DNA of 64,000 nucleotides from Paenibacillus daejeonensis DSM 15491 (GTDB lineage: Bacteria; Bacillota; Bacilli; Paenibacillales; Paenibacillaceae), in assembly GCF_000378385.1 (NCBI RefSeq), contig NZ_KB899665.1, positions 25,036 to 89,035 of the forward strand, read 5' to 3'. The translations under genes were made by a program, and so were the position numbers. The notes beneath the pieces were generated by a model. It searched no databases. It was not told the DNA's origin and was given only the letters and a program-made list of their open reading frames with translations. Of this stretch, positions 26,517 through 35,344 are shown in pieces; positions within the stretch are counted from its first letter, which is position 1; each line of letters starts with the position of its first letter.

Positions 26517-27197
26517 TCAGGGGTAAAAGTTACTTGAATTGGGCGAAAGTTGGCGGGTGTGCTGAACCAAGGGTAAAAAGTTACTTGGATTGGGCGAAAG
26601 TTGGCGTGAGCGGCGAACCAGGGGTAAAAAGTCACTTGGATTGGGCGAAAGCTGGCGTGTGCGGCGAACCAGGGGTAAAAGGTTACTTGGATTGGGCGAC
26701 AGTCGGCGCGTGCGCTGAACCAGAGGTAAATAGTTACTTGGTTTGGGCGAAAGTTGGCGTGTGCGGCGAACCAGGGGTAAAAGGTTACTTGAATTGGGCG
26801 AATGTTGGCGCGTGCGCTGAACCAGAGGTAAAAAGTTACTTGGATGGAGCCAAAGTTGGCGGGTGTGCTGAACCAAGGGTAAAAAGTTACTTGGATTGGG
26901 CGAAAGTTGGCGTGTGCGCTGAACCAGGGGTAAAAGTTTACTTGGATTGGGCGAATGTTGGCGTGTGCGGCGAACCAGGGTAAAAAGTCACTTGGAATGG
27001 GCGAAAGTTGGCGGGTGCGGCGAACCAGGGGTAAAAAGTTACTTGGATTGGGCGACAGTCGGCGGGTTCGGCGGACCAGAGGTAAAAAGTTACTTGAATT
27101 GGTCGAATGCTGGCGTGTGCGGCGAACCAGGGGTAAAAAGTTACTTGGATTGGGCGAAAGTTGGGGGACGAGCCATATTAGGTGCACAATGTTACTT
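26517..27197. repeat. 51-bp tandem repeat array, about 13 units
   Basis: Units with RGGGTAAAAAGTTACTTGGA, then TTGGGCGAAAGTTGGCG, repeat at 51 bases (one base lost in a few). The final unit at 27180-27196 switches to GGTGCACAATGTTACTT, the type that opens the 19188 array. The array fills the gap between two glycosidase genes on the plus strand. Open frames run through on both strands, but none has a ribosome site inside the array. Confidence 0.9.
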
Positions 27198-27216
27198 ACA
27201 GAAGGGATGGGAAAGG

Positions 27217-28128
27217 GTGGCTAAACTAACGAATCAAGAGGTTCAGATCCGCGACCCGTTTGTAGTGACGGATGAGGCCTCGGGGACGTATTATTTGTTC
27301 GGCAGCACAGACAAAAACATTTGGGGTCCCGGCACTGGCTTTGATGCTTACGTCGGCAAGGACCTGGAGAGCTGGGAGGGACCCTTCCCGGTGTTTCGGC
27401 CGGATGAGACGTTCTTTGCGGACAAGAATTTCTGGGCGCCTGAGGTTTATGCCTATGAAGGGCGTTATTATATGTTCGCGACCTTCCGTAGACGCGACAA
27501 TGACTTGCTCGGAACGGCCGTCCTGGCTGCGGATGAGCTGCTTGGGCCCTATCAGCCGCTTAGTGAGGGACCAGTTACACCTTCGGACTGGAGCTCGCTG
27601 GACGGCAGTCTGTTCATCGATGAGCAAGGGGAGCCGTGGATGATCTTCTGCCACGAGTGGCAACAGGTAGCAGATGGCGAAATCTGTGCGATGCGGCTGT
27701 CACGCGATCTGAAGCAGGCGCTCTCCGAGCCGCAGCTCTTATTCCGCGCTTCTGAAGCGCCGTGGACGACAGCTTTTCATGCACCGCGTTATCCCGACCA
27801 GGACAACTATGTGACGGATGGCCCTTATTTGTTCCGTACAAGCGGCGGGGTGCTGCATATGCTCTGGGCAGGCTTCATCAATAACCGGTATGCGCTCGGA
27901 ATTGCAACTTCGACTTCGGGAACGGTCCACGGACCATGGCAGCATGAGGAAGAGCCGCTGTATAGCAATGATGGTGGACATGGCATGGTATTCCGTACAT
28001 TGGACGGGGAGCTGATGCTGACAATTCATACGCCCAATCGTACACCGGATGAGCGGCCCATCTTTCTGCGGCTTCAGGAAGACGCTGATGGCAGAATCAG
28101 CGTATTGGCGGAGGATTGCACGGGGTAG
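27217..28128 (+). CDS. Glycoside hydrolase family 43 protein
   Basis: 303 residues from GTG 27217. A five-bladed propeller of the GH43 type is indicated by VQIRDPFVV (catalytic Asp), FWAPEVYAYEGRYYMFATF, SLDGSLFIDEQGEPWMIFCHEW and TDGPYLFRT. No signal peptide. Probably an intracellular arabinosidase/xylosidase or related enzyme acting with the preceding hydrolase on the transported oligosaccharide. The frame upstream of the GTG continues open into the 51-bp array, but without an obvious start. Confidence 0.85.
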   Translation: MAKLTNQEVQIRDPFVVTDEASGTYYLFGSTDKNIWGPGTGFDAYVGKDLESWEGPFPVFRPDETFFADKNFWAPEVYAYEGRYYMFATFRRRDNDLLGTAVLAADELLGPYQPLSEGPVTPSDWSSLDGSLFIDEQGEPWMIFCHEWQQVADGEICAMRLSRDLKQALSEPQLLFRASEAPWTTAFHAPRYPDQDNYVTDGPYLFRTSGGVLHMLWAGFINNRYALGIATSTSGTVHGPWQHEEEPLYSNDGGHGMVFRTLDGELMLTIHTPNRTPDERPIFLRLQEDADGRISVLAEDCTG

Positions 28129-28180
28129 TCCACCATGGTACAGTGACTATACATGTTCAAGGAACGCCTAGCAAGGACGA

Positions 28181-28213
28181 GGACATTTCCAACACGGGGA
28201 TGTTCTTTTTTTC
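28181..28213 (+). terminator. Terminator after the GH43 gene
   Basis: GGACATTTCC (28181-28190) pairs with GGGGATGTTC (28196-28205), with some G-U pairs, and is followed by seven Ts. It lies just upstream of the next ribosome site. Confidence 0.75.
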
Positions 28214-28235
28214 TATCGGAGGGGAGAGAAATCGG

Positions 28236-29039
28236 ATGAGGCCGCAGTTAATACTGGATATGGCAGGTGTGTTGGTCACTAATCTGTCGCCTGGGTTTTG
28301 GGAGACGGCGGGGCAGTTGGGCGGGATGCCCGGCGCTGCACTTAAGACCCGCTTTCGGGCGGAAGTGCGCGACGCTTTTTGGAGTGGACAGATGAGGGAG
28401 TCTGAGTTTTGGGATTGGCTAGGTGCCATTGTCCCGTCTGCTGATGGTGAGCCGCTTCGATCTGCGCTGTGTGAGCAACTGCAGCCCTTGCCAGCACTGG
28501 CTGCTGTGGCAGATTGGAGCCGCGTGGCAGATATTCATCTGCTAACGAACCATCGGCGAGAGTGGCTGGCGGAGCTGGTGGAGCCGTTGAAGCCGTACTT
28601 GGCGTCGGTTACGATCTCCAGCGAAGCAGGAAGGTGCAAGCCTGATCCTGAGCTGTATGCAAAACTTCACCGTACGCTACCCTTAGATGTCCCTATTTTG
28701 TATGTGGACGATCAGGCGCATAATCTGACACCCGCCCAGGCCATGGGATGGCAGACAGTCTTAGCTGATGGGGAGGGGAAATGGATGAGGCAAGTGGATA
28801 CTTTTTTGGGGGAAGCGACGACCCCGGAGACAGTCGACGAGGCACGTTGTCCACTATGCGGCGGGGACAATCGCTGTGGCGTGTTGGAGGGAGCGGACAT
28901 TCGTGCGTGTTGGTGCATGAGCACGGCCATCCCCCGCCAGCTGCGGGATCGGGTGCCGGCAGAGCAGGCGGGGAAGGCTTGTATCTGTGCGGCCTGCGTG
29001 GCGCGTTATCATGAGGAGCGGCTGCTGGGAAGCGAGTGA
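28236..29039 (+). CDS. HAD-like hydrolase fused to a cysteine-rich CWC domain
   Basis: 267 residues from ATG 28236 (GGAGGGGAGAG upstream). Residues 1-195 are a HAD fold: LDMAGVLVTN as motif I (nucleophile Asp kept, the usual second Asp replaced, as in DLGGVL-type members), LLTNH motif II, KPDPELY motif III and YVDDQAHN motif IV. Residues 205-263 form a Cys-rich module, CPLCGGDNRCG, ACWC and CICAAC, matching the CWC domain that likely binds zinc. The fusion is unusual to me. Substrate unknown. Confidence 0.8.
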   Translation: MRPQLILDMAGVLVTNLSPGFWETAGQLGGMPGAALKTRFRAEVRDAFWSGQMRESEFWDWLGAIVPSADGEPLRSALCEQLQPLPALAAVADWSRVADIHLLTNHRREWLAELVEPLKPYLASVTISSEAGRCKPDPELYAKLHRTLPLDVPILYVDDQAHNLTPAQAMGWQTVLADGEGKWMRQVDTFLGEATTPETVDEARCPLCGGDNRCGVLEGADIRACWCMSTAIPRQLRDRVPAEQAGKACICAACVARYHEERLLGSE

Positions 29040-29054
29040 TAGTTCACAATCACG

Positions 29055-29207
29055 GTTGCGCTGCAAATCGCCGGTATCGAAGCGTCCAATCTGATTGCTG
29101 AGCTGGGTCTGGCAATCGAAATGGGCGCTACCGTCGAAGATATCGCGCTAACCATTCATGTGCATCCAACCCTGGGCGAGATTTCTATGAAAGCTGCTGA
29201 GGTAGCG
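29055..29207 (+). pseudogene. Fragment of dihydrolipoyl dehydrogenase (C-terminus)
   Basis: Frame 1 from 29055 reads [20 protein letters not shown], then [19 protein letters not shown] and SMKAAEVA. This is the dimer-interface end of dihydrolipoyl dehydrogenase (HPTLGE carries the active-site His and Glu). There is no start, no upstream domain and no ribosome site, so this is a decayed remnant. The next bases run into a stem-loop and repeats. Confidence 0.8.
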
Positions 29208-29256
29208 CTACCAGGAGCTGTAGCCGCTCGAGCTCTCAATATGGCGCCCAACAGCC

Positions 29257-29300
29257 GCCCCCGCCAACGTCGCTCACACCAATGCTGAGTTGGCGGGGGC
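29257..29300. other. Strong 12-bp stem-loop without T tract
   Basis: GCCCCCGCCAAC at 29257-29268 is the exact complement of GTTGGCGGGGGC at 29289-29300, with a 20-base loop. No T run on either side, so it is not an obvious terminator. Confidence 0.7.
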
Positions 29301-29352
29301 AGCCGGCGTCATATGCCGCGCCATACGCGGCGCCACCATACAGCGAGTCCTG

Positions 29353-29626
29353 CGCTAACGAAACGTGATAACGTTATGTGGCACAAATCGGGCCGTCCCA
29401 AAATCTAACGAAACTGCAGCGTCTTATATGTACTCTGAGGCGTTGCTTTTGATACTTTTGGAGCACATAAGGTGATGTCGTTTCGTTAGACAGCGTCAGA
29501 GCTGCTTTTTGGCCAAATAAGCATCTGTAGTTTCCTTATGGACGGCGGCCTGCGAATGAGCAAACAAGGCGCCCTGCGAGTGAGCAAATACGGTGTCTCC
29601 CCAGCGAATGAGTAAACTCGGCCCCG
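29353..29626. repeat. Intergenic repeats in a convergent gap
   Basis: CTAACGAAAC occurs at 29355 and 29405 (50 apart), and its complement GTTTCGTTAG at 29480-29489. Further on, GCGARTGAG recurs at 29552, 29576 and 29604, giving a 52-base total period with an intermediate copy. The gap 29208-29720 holds no gene. Confidence 0.65.
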
Positions 29627-29720
29627 ATAGATATAGTGCGCACCCTAAACTTGCAAGCTCGGCCCTCCGCCAAAAAACAACTCAGCCTCTAATGAATGAG
29701 CAACTTATCGATCACATCCA

Positions 29721-29759
29721 AAAGCCCCCGTAGTGCTGCGAAGCACTTCCAGGGGCTTT
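29721..29759 (-). terminator. Terminator of the acidic beta-helix-like gene
   Basis: AAAGCCCC (29721-29728) pairs with GGGGCTTT (29752-29759), with an inner AGTGCT/AGCACT stem. On the minus strand the stem ends in a short T run. Confidence 0.75.
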
Positions 29760-29770
29760 CAAGTGAAATA

Positions 29771-31309
29771 TTATAATTTCGATTTCAAATAACCCTGCTT
29801 GCGCCAATGGCGCACGGCGAATTTGTCCGGATCATGTGGCGGCCGGCCTTCCAGCAGCTCGGCATTGCTGCGAAGGAGCTGCTTGCGAGCGACAAAAAAC
29901 AGCCGAAGTCCTTCTTTTAGATGATCACCGCCTACATAATTCAGGTCCAGCTCCTCATCATCCTCTTCGTCGGCATCGTCATCTGGTGTATAGCTCACGG
30001 AGATGGCTTCAGAACCGTCCAGCATAGGCTCGATCTCATAATAGTAGGCCTCCATCCGTTCCTCGCCCTCGTCATCCTCCACTTCGCGTCCGATCTTCAG
30101 CATGGGATAGTGCTCATCGTCTTCTTGCTGGAAGGCATAATAGAGATCACCTGACCAAAAACCGTTACGGTCGTCATCATAATAATCGTCGTATGGCTCC
30201 ACAAGTGGGAGCGCCAGCAGTTCACGCAGCATCGCCGGCTCTAGCAGTTGCCGCGTCCGCTCGAACATTGAGACCCCTGCATGCATGGCTTGCCAGCCTA
30301 TATGGTACAGCTGCCGGAAGGGCTCTGGCACCCGGTCGTCATACTGGTACCACTGGGTATCCGCCCCCTCCAGATGGCGCACCCGGGCAAAGACCGTACC
30401 TGGCTGTCCCGGTGGCGTCTCAATGAGCACGGCATACTCGTCCGATTGCTCCAGATAGACGCCCCGGTAATTCGGAGTGGATGCACCGTCGTCGATATCC
30501 AGCACACCGCGAAGGTACAGATCGTTCAGGTAGAACTGGTAGGTGTAGGCCTCCTCATCTTCCAAGGGCTCTGCGGGCATGAGCGAAGGCTCTGTCAGGC
30601 GGATTAATCCGTCAATGTTGACTTCTGGCGGAGCGTCGGTGTCCTCCGATGGTTCCACAAATTCCTCAAACTCCCGCAGGAACAGCGATTGCTCCTGTTG
30701 ATAGATGGCTTGTTCGCGGCTCGGCTCGCCTGTCTCTTCGTCAATAAGGAATTCCGGACGAAAAATACTAGCCCCCTGCAGGGGACCCGGCGCGAACCAC
30801 ACCACCGCATCCTCCCATTCGTTCACACGCAGCGCTGCCGTGGTGGTGCCGTCGACGGTGGAGCGATAGCCGTCGGTTTGGGCCCAGATTTTGGCCTTTG
30901 CATCGCCTCGTACGATCAGATCGCCGTGGTTGTAATCTCCCCAGAGCAGCTCCCTGATGTTCAGATCGCCGCCCACGTAGATTTCCTGCCCGCCCACGAT
31001 CAAATGCCGCGCTCTCACATTACCTGTGACGATAAGCCCGGTAGCCCCATCCGTTTCTTCATTATATATTGCATGATCTACAATTAAGTCGCCTTCGACC
31101 AGCAGCAAAAAGACAGCATCATCCGCTTCGCCGCCGGTTAAGTGGTCCAGATCAAGGGTGGGCACATGCAAGGTTCCCTCGTGGACGAGGACAATCTCCT
31201 CATCAAATTCGCCGTCATTCAGATCCCCTGCCTGAATCGCCCAGCAGTCTGAGGGCAGTCGGGATTTAATCTGATTAAATAACAGGGATTGTGCGTTGCG
31301 CAAGGTCAT
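29771..31309 (-). CDS. Acidic protein with beta-helix/bactofilin-like N-terminal region
   Basis: 512 residues from ATG 31309 (GGAGGT seven bases upstream; an ATG at 31375 has no such site). Residues 70-150 have short repeats such as LLVEGDLIVDHAIY, GLIVTGNVRARHLIVGG, IYVGGDLNIREL and GDLIVRGDAKAKI, the one-turn-per-strand pattern of polymer-forming bactofilin or beta-helix proteins. The rest is very acidic, with Asp/Glu clusters near 255-270 and 445-465. No signal or membrane segment. I do not know a function; a cytoplasmic scaffold is conceivable. Confidence 0.7.
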   Translation of the reverse strand: MTLRNAQSLLFNQIKSRLPSDCWAIQAGDLNDGEFDEEIVLVHEGTLHVPTLDLDHLTGGEADDAVFLLLVEGDLIVDHAIYNEETDGATGLIVTGNVRARHLIVGGQEIYVGGDLNIRELLWGDYNHGDLIVRGDAKAKIWAQTDGYRSTVDGTTTAALRVNEWEDAVVWFAPGPLQGASIFRPEFLIDEETGEPSREQAIYQQEQSLFLREFEEFVEPSEDTDAPPEVNIDGLIRLTEPSLMPAEPLEDEEAYTYQFYLNDLYLRGVLDIDDGASTPNYRGVYLEQSDEYAVLIETPPGQPGTVFARVRHLEGADTQWYQYDDRVPEPFRQLYHIGWQAMHAGVSMFERTRQLLEPAMLRELLALPLVEPYDDYYDDDRNGFWSGDLYYAFQQEDDEHYPMLKIGREVEDDEGEERMEAYYYEIEPMLDGSEAISVSYTPDDDADEEDDEELDLNYVGGDHLKEGLRLFFVARKQLLRSNAELLEGRPPHDPDKFAVRHWRKQGYLKSKL

Positions 31310-31375
31310 CTTCGCCACCTCCATAAATGGTTGTCCTTCCCATAAGGATACCATGATTGCACCAATCCTTTCCAT

Positions 31376-31558
31376 TCAAACCATATCTGTCGAAGGGTCG
31401 TCACCTGCAAGGCTGTTGGCAGGAAAAGTCTTGGCCGCCTTACGGAAGAGAAAGAAGATCGAAATCATGGTTAGCAACAAAAGGATGGTTAGTGCAATCA
31501 GGGCCAACCCTAAGTCAGGGTCGTTTAACGTGTAGGGCATCAGTGCAAGCGCGGCCAC
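31376..31558 (-). CDS. Small single-helix membrane protein
   Basis: 60 residues from GTG 31558, nine bases after the upstream stop, so translation may be coupled; ATG 31540 is an alternative. A 25-residue hydrophobic stretch (LGLALIALTILLLLTMISIFFLF) is followed by RKAAKTF and a polar tail. Family unknown. Confidence 0.5.
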   Translation of the reverse strand: MAALALMPYTLNDPDLGLALIALTILLLLTMISIFFLFRKAAKTFPANSLAGDDPSTDMV

Positions 31559-31567
31559 CTGCAGGGT

Positions 31568-31960
31568 TCAGAAGAAGCCCATACGGTTGCGGCTGGAGTC
31601 CGCCAGTGCGTGCTTTTGTTGCGATCTCGCGTGCTGGGTAAAGGTGCTGAGCAGTTGGTAGACCAGCACAAGCAGCAATAGCAGGTGGATACCAGACACG
31701 CCAATCCACAAGGGAGAATCGGTAAAGGAGGAGTGATGGAGACCAAAGCCTGCTCCCAGGGACAGAAGCGAAACTACGAACAGCAGCAAGGCGACCGGAA
31801 CGCCCTTTTTGTAGCCGGGGTAGTACGTTTCCAGCCTTGAGAGGGCGGACAGAATGAGCAGATACCCGATGAAATCCGGCAACACATCGAAGATATAGAT
31901 ATGAAGATCAAGCAGGATGAACATAAATCCCCAGGAGAGCTTACGGAAGTTGGTTTTCAT
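31568..31960 (-). CDS. Small multi-pass membrane protein
   Basis: 130 residues from ATG 31960 (GAGGAGG upstream). Three to four hydrophobic segments: SWGFMFILLDLHIYIF, FIGYLLILSAL, ALLLFVVSLLSLGAGF and IHLLLLLVLVYQLL. It overlaps the end of the preceding gene by 20 bases and forms a minus-strand unit with it and the following small protein. Function unknown. Confidence 0.65.
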   Translation of the reverse strand: MKTNFRKLSWGFMFILLDLHIYIFDVLPDFIGYLLILSALSRLETYYPGYKKGVPVALLLFVVSLLSLGAGFGLHHSSFTDSPLWIGVSGIHLLLLLVLVYQLLSTFTQHARSQQKHALADSSRNRMGFF

Positions 31961-32825
31961 GATGCCGTGCCTCCTCACGCTCTTCAATTAGCTGCATGAT
32001 GGCTTCCTGTGTGGGTTGCGGGTAGGTATTCAGCGTGAAATCCCAGGTTGCCTGTTCGCCATCGGCCAGCTGTAGAAGCAGTTGCAGCTTACCCCGATAG
32101 ATGTCAAACGAACGAGGGTCCTGCTCCGGTATGCGAAACGTGTAGTTGAGGGATATTCCATTGCCTTGCTTCAACTCAATCGGCAGGCCAGCCTGAATGG
32201 CTTGTTCCACGCGTGTATACTCGGGCGGGCTGCTCAGGAATTCGAAATCCAACACATCGCTGATCTGGTTATCCAAGGTGGTCTGAACGGAGACAATGCT
32301 GAGATCCTCCAGCGCACGAAACGTGCTGCGATGCTCTCCGTTGCTGTTGCTCGAACCGAAGGTCTCCTCGATAGCAACGCGCGCAGGTTGGGTGTAGGGG
32401 AGCAACTGAATGTCGCCAATAGGCAGCACTTCGTGGACGCCGTCGTTGAACCATACTTCAATGCTTTGAAAACGTTCGTAGGCCTGCTCGGGCAGCGGCA
32501 CCTCAGGATGACCAATCTGTATGGTCGCAGCCTTGAGGGTATAGGGCCCGAACTCGCCACGTTCACTCTGATATTTGGTGTGCCAATAGAGTTCACCCGA
32601 AAGACGCAGAGCCACTACTTCCCTCGAAGAGCTCCGATGGGTAATGTAATAGAAGTCCAGGGTCTCACCGGGAATAATAGGCGCTTCATAGTAATGATTA
32701 AGTAATACAGCCCCTTCCAGTTTGTGCGCATAGTAATAGTAGTAATTGCCTCCCCACATCCCTGCAATACAAACAACGAGCAGGGCGATGAGTCCTTTGC
32801 TCAGACGTGATTGAATCCTCTCCAC
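31941..32825 (-). CDS. Membrane-anchored extracytoplasmic protein
   Basis: 294 residues from GTG 32825. An N-terminal helix (about residues 10-26) precedes NYYYYYAHK and a long beta-rich domain (YEAPIIPGETLDFYYITHRSSS and so on). No cysteine. The family is unknown to me. A GTG start with a weak ribosome site suggests low expression. It heads the three-gene membrane unit. Confidence 0.6.
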   Translation of the reverse strand: MERIQSRLSKGLIALLVVCIAGMWGGNYYYYYAHKLEGAVLLNHYYEAPIIPGETLDFYYITHRSSSREVVALRLSGELYWHTKYQSERGEFGPYTLKAATIQIGHPEVPLPEQAYERFQSIEVWFNDGVHEVLPIGDIQLLPYTQPARVAIEETFGSSNSNGEHRSTFRALEDLSIVSVQTTLDNQISDVLDFEFLSSPPEYTRVEQAIQAGLPIELKQGNGISLNYTFRIPEQDPRSFDIYRGKLQLLLQLADGEQATWDFTLNTYPQPTQEAIMQLIEEREEARHHENQLP

Positions 32826-32900
32826 CTCATTCCAGAATAATCCTCAGATATGATCTTGTTCCCACATTCTCATCATAACAGATGGCGGCATGGCATGGAG

Positions 32901-32944
32901 AAAAAACACGACCTTCCGCAACAGAGCGGAGGGCCGTGTTTTTT
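32901..32944. terminator. Bidirectional terminator
   Basis: AAAAAACACG (32901-32910) pairs with CGTGTTTTTT (32934-32943), with an inner CCTTCCGC/GCGGAGGG stem. It ends the FAD oxidoreductase gene on the minus strand and has a T run in both directions. Confidence 0.85.
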
Positions 32945-32963
32945 GTAGAATGGACAGGTAGTG

Positions 32964-35207
32964 TTAGGCGTAGGCCCGTATCTCGACCACTTCAGCACGC
33001 GGACAGCCGTTGGTCGCTTCCACAACAAGCCGGATTGCATCTGCCTGTACCGGAGCATCGAGCAAGTGGCGGCGCTTGCGTCGGTAATTGCCGGTAGCTG
33101 CTGCGACTTGGACCCACTGGCCATCGATGTGAGCCTCCAAACGATAATCCCGAACCAGCTCGGGGATCGCCTCAAACGGGGTCCGGTGGTGGTGCAGATT
33201 GATTAGGTCTTCATTGACATCGTCGTTAAAAATGACCTGAACCTCGCGAATCGTTACTTGCTCCTGCCAGCTGTATTGCAGCCATGCTTCTTCGCCAGCA
33301 GCCAAGGTGTCTGAGCTCCACAGCTGCGGGCCGCCGTATGGACGAAGGTAGCCGCCACTTGTGCGTTCCGCTGCATAAGCGCTCGTCTCCGGATATGCCC
33401 TCAGACAGGCAGCTCGACGACGCAGGCCGTCCATGGTCCAATCGGTCAGCGGCTGAGCCCGCTTTTCATGATCAGGCGATAGCTTGCGGGGTTCGCCCTT
33501 GGCAAACAGCAACATGCCCGTCTGCTGATGGCTTGTATGCACATGCACATGCGGATTGGTCGCTACCATTAGAAAAGCATTCTGCTCATGCGCAGGCTCC
33601 CAGCTAAGGGGGATCTCAATCCACTGCTGCTGGCCCTTTGCCACTGTCACCGTTGATGAAGAAATCTCCGTGTGCGGGACGTAATTCTCGGCTCGGCCAG
33701 TGTCCCACAACGCGATGGTCAGCTGGGTATCTTCCGCAGCATCGACAAGCAGCTCAACTCGCTCAAGGAGGGGCGCTACTGGCAGGAGAATACCAAGCGG
33801 AGCGTTCCCGAGTGCATAGGTGTCTTCAGACGTTTCGACGGCGAGTCTCGTCAAGGTGCTCGAAGCGCTCACCTTTGCCTGCCGCACCAGATCATCGGGA
33901 TCTTCACTGCGCATGCCAATGATCGAAGCGTCTTGGCGCAGCATAGTTTGCTGGAGCTCCTGCAAGTGCTCGCGATGGATCGTGCGCGGCGTTACCCCAT
34001 GCTGGACGGCTAATGCGGCACCACTGCCAGCAGCCTCGCCGATGACTGCACAGGTCGCCATGACCCGCGTGGTCCCGAAGGCAACGTGTGTTGCACTGAT
34101 ATCCCGGCCGGCGAACATCAGATTGTTCGTATTGACGGAATAGAGTGAACGATACGGAATATGGTAGATGCCGTCAGCGAATAAATGCTTGGAGCCTCGT
34201 TCGGTGGCGTAGATGCCTTGCGGCGGATGCAGGTCAATCGACCAGCCGCCAAACGCCACCCGATCCTCAAACGGTTCCTGGTCCAAAATATTCTGCTGAT
34301 GCAGCACGTAGTCCCCGACGAATCGGCGATATTCCCGTTTGCCTGGCAGCGAGCCGATCCATTCCAAGGTCATGTTGTCGGCGTCGAACTGACCGGAGTT
34401 TTTGATATAATCCCAGATGCCGTAAATGATCGACCACAGCTCGTCACGGATCCGCTCGTTGTCGTGCACGGTATCCAGCTCGCCGCCCCATTCAATCCAC
34501 CAGTAGGCGCAGCCGTTGTCGCCGCTGCGAATGACCCGGTTCAGAGGAATGCTGGTTTCGGCAATATTTTTGGCAAAGGAGGGTGGGATGTACTTCACGG
34601 GCTGGCCGGCATCCTTGGTGTAAAACAGCAGTGTGCTGCCGAGCGTAATGTCGTCCGCCACCTCTGGCGCCCAGTCCTCCTGATACTCGTGGCGGGCTTC
34701 GCGGCCAATCCGAAAATCCGCACCTGCCATAAATCCAACCAACCCGTCGCCGGTGCAATCCAGAAAGATTGCGCTCTCAAAACGAATGCGGCGTTCCGAG
34801 CCCATCATCCAGCCAGTCACCGAGCGAATGGTGCGATCCTCACGCGGCCCGTCGGCTTCGACCTCATGCACATCTGTATTAAGAAACAGTTGAATGTTAG
34901 ACTCCGCACGTACCGCCTCCATGACAACGAGATCCCAAATGTACGGATTGCCATCGATGTTGCGGCGCTGATTCTCAACAAACAACTCGCCCATGATGCC
35001 TGTCTCCCTGGCATAGCGATTGTGTCCGTGGGCAGTCGCTCCGCATACCCAGACCCGCACCTCGCTGCTGGAGTTGCCGCCGAGTACCGGACGATTCTGG
35101 ACCAATGCTACTTTTTGACCCAGACGAGCTGCCGCAATTGCCGCACATACGCCCGCCAAGCCGCCGCCTACCACTGTAACGTCACAGTTTACGGTTTCGT
35201 TTCTCAT
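32964..35207 (-). CDS. FAD-dependent oxidoreductase with C-terminal carbohydrate-binding-like domain
   Basis: 747 residues. The N-terminal FAD motif is CDVTVVGGGLAGVCAAIAAARLG, then NRPVLGGNSSSEVRVWVCGA, and FAGRDISATHVAFGTTRVMATCAVIGEAAG closes the flavin domain, as in PF12831-type enzymes. The C-terminal 250 residues are beta-rich and end in a discoidin-like fold (VTIREVQVIFNDDVNE, VQADAIRLVVEATNG). Such enzymes often sit in sugar-catabolic loci. ATG 35207 follows GAGGTGAG. It diverges from an AraC regulator, a common controller arrangement. Confidence 0.8.
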   Translation of the reverse strand: MRNETVNCDVTVVGGGLAGVCAAIAAARLGQKVALVQNRPVLGGNSSSEVRVWVCGATAHGHNRYARETGIMGELFVENQRRNIDGNPYIWDLVVMEAVRAESNIQLFLNTDVHEVEADGPREDRTIRSVTGWMMGSERRIRFESAIFLDCTGDGLVGFMAGADFRIGREARHEYQEDWAPEVADDITLGSTLLFYTKDAGQPVKYIPPSFAKNIAETSIPLNRVIRSGDNGCAYWWIEWGGELDTVHDNERIRDELWSIIYGIWDYIKNSGQFDADNMTLEWIGSLPGKREYRRFVGDYVLHQQNILDQEPFEDRVAFGGWSIDLHPPQGIYATERGSKHLFADGIYHIPYRSLYSVNTNNLMFAGRDISATHVAFGTTRVMATCAVIGEAAGSGAALAVQHGVTPRTIHREHLQELQQTMLRQDASIIGMRSEDPDDLVRQAKVSASSTLTRLAVETSEDTYALGNAPLGILLPVAPLLERVELLVDAAEDTQLTIALWDTGRAENYVPHTEISSSTVTVAKGQQQWIEIPLSWEPAHEQNAFLMVATNPHVHVHTSHQQTGMLLFAKGEPRKLSPDHEKRAQPLTDWTMDGLRRRAACLRAYPETSAYAAERTSGGYLRPYGGPQLWSSDTLAAGEEAWLQYSWQEQVTIREVQVIFNDDVNEDLINLHHHRTPFEAIPELVRDYRLEAHIDGQWVQVAAATGNYRRKRRHLLDAPVQADAIRLVVEATNGCPRAEVVEIRAYA

Positions 35208-35266
35208 CCCAAGCTCACCTCGTAGGTATAGATTTGTATCCTTGATTTCACTATATGTCAGTTATA

Positions 35267-35316
35267 GATGAAATAAAATGCAGTTCATTTCAATTTGGGA
35301 TATACTTTATTTCATC
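35267..35316. promoter_or_regulatory. Inverted repeat between divergent FAD and AraC genes
   Basis: GATGAAATAAA (35267-35277) and TTTATTTCATC (35306-35316) are perfect complements across 28 bases. TATACT at 35301-35306 could be a -10 for the AraC gene. The site is a likely operator for the adjacent regulator. Confidence 0.55.
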
Positions 35317-35344
35317 AGACTGAGAACGAGGGGAGAGGGTGCAT

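Noticed and set aside
26252..27187. Minus-strand frame of 311 residues with NFLPLVRRTRQLSPNPS-like repeats
   Set aside because: Same artefact of a 51-bp tandem array; no start with ribosome site and antisense to a glycosidase end.
19188..27197. Arrays considered as CRISPR
   Set aside because: Units are similar along their whole length, with no unique spacers between conserved repeats, and no cas genes are present.
29257..29300. Stem-loop as a terminator
   Set aside because: The stem is strong but has no T tract on either strand.
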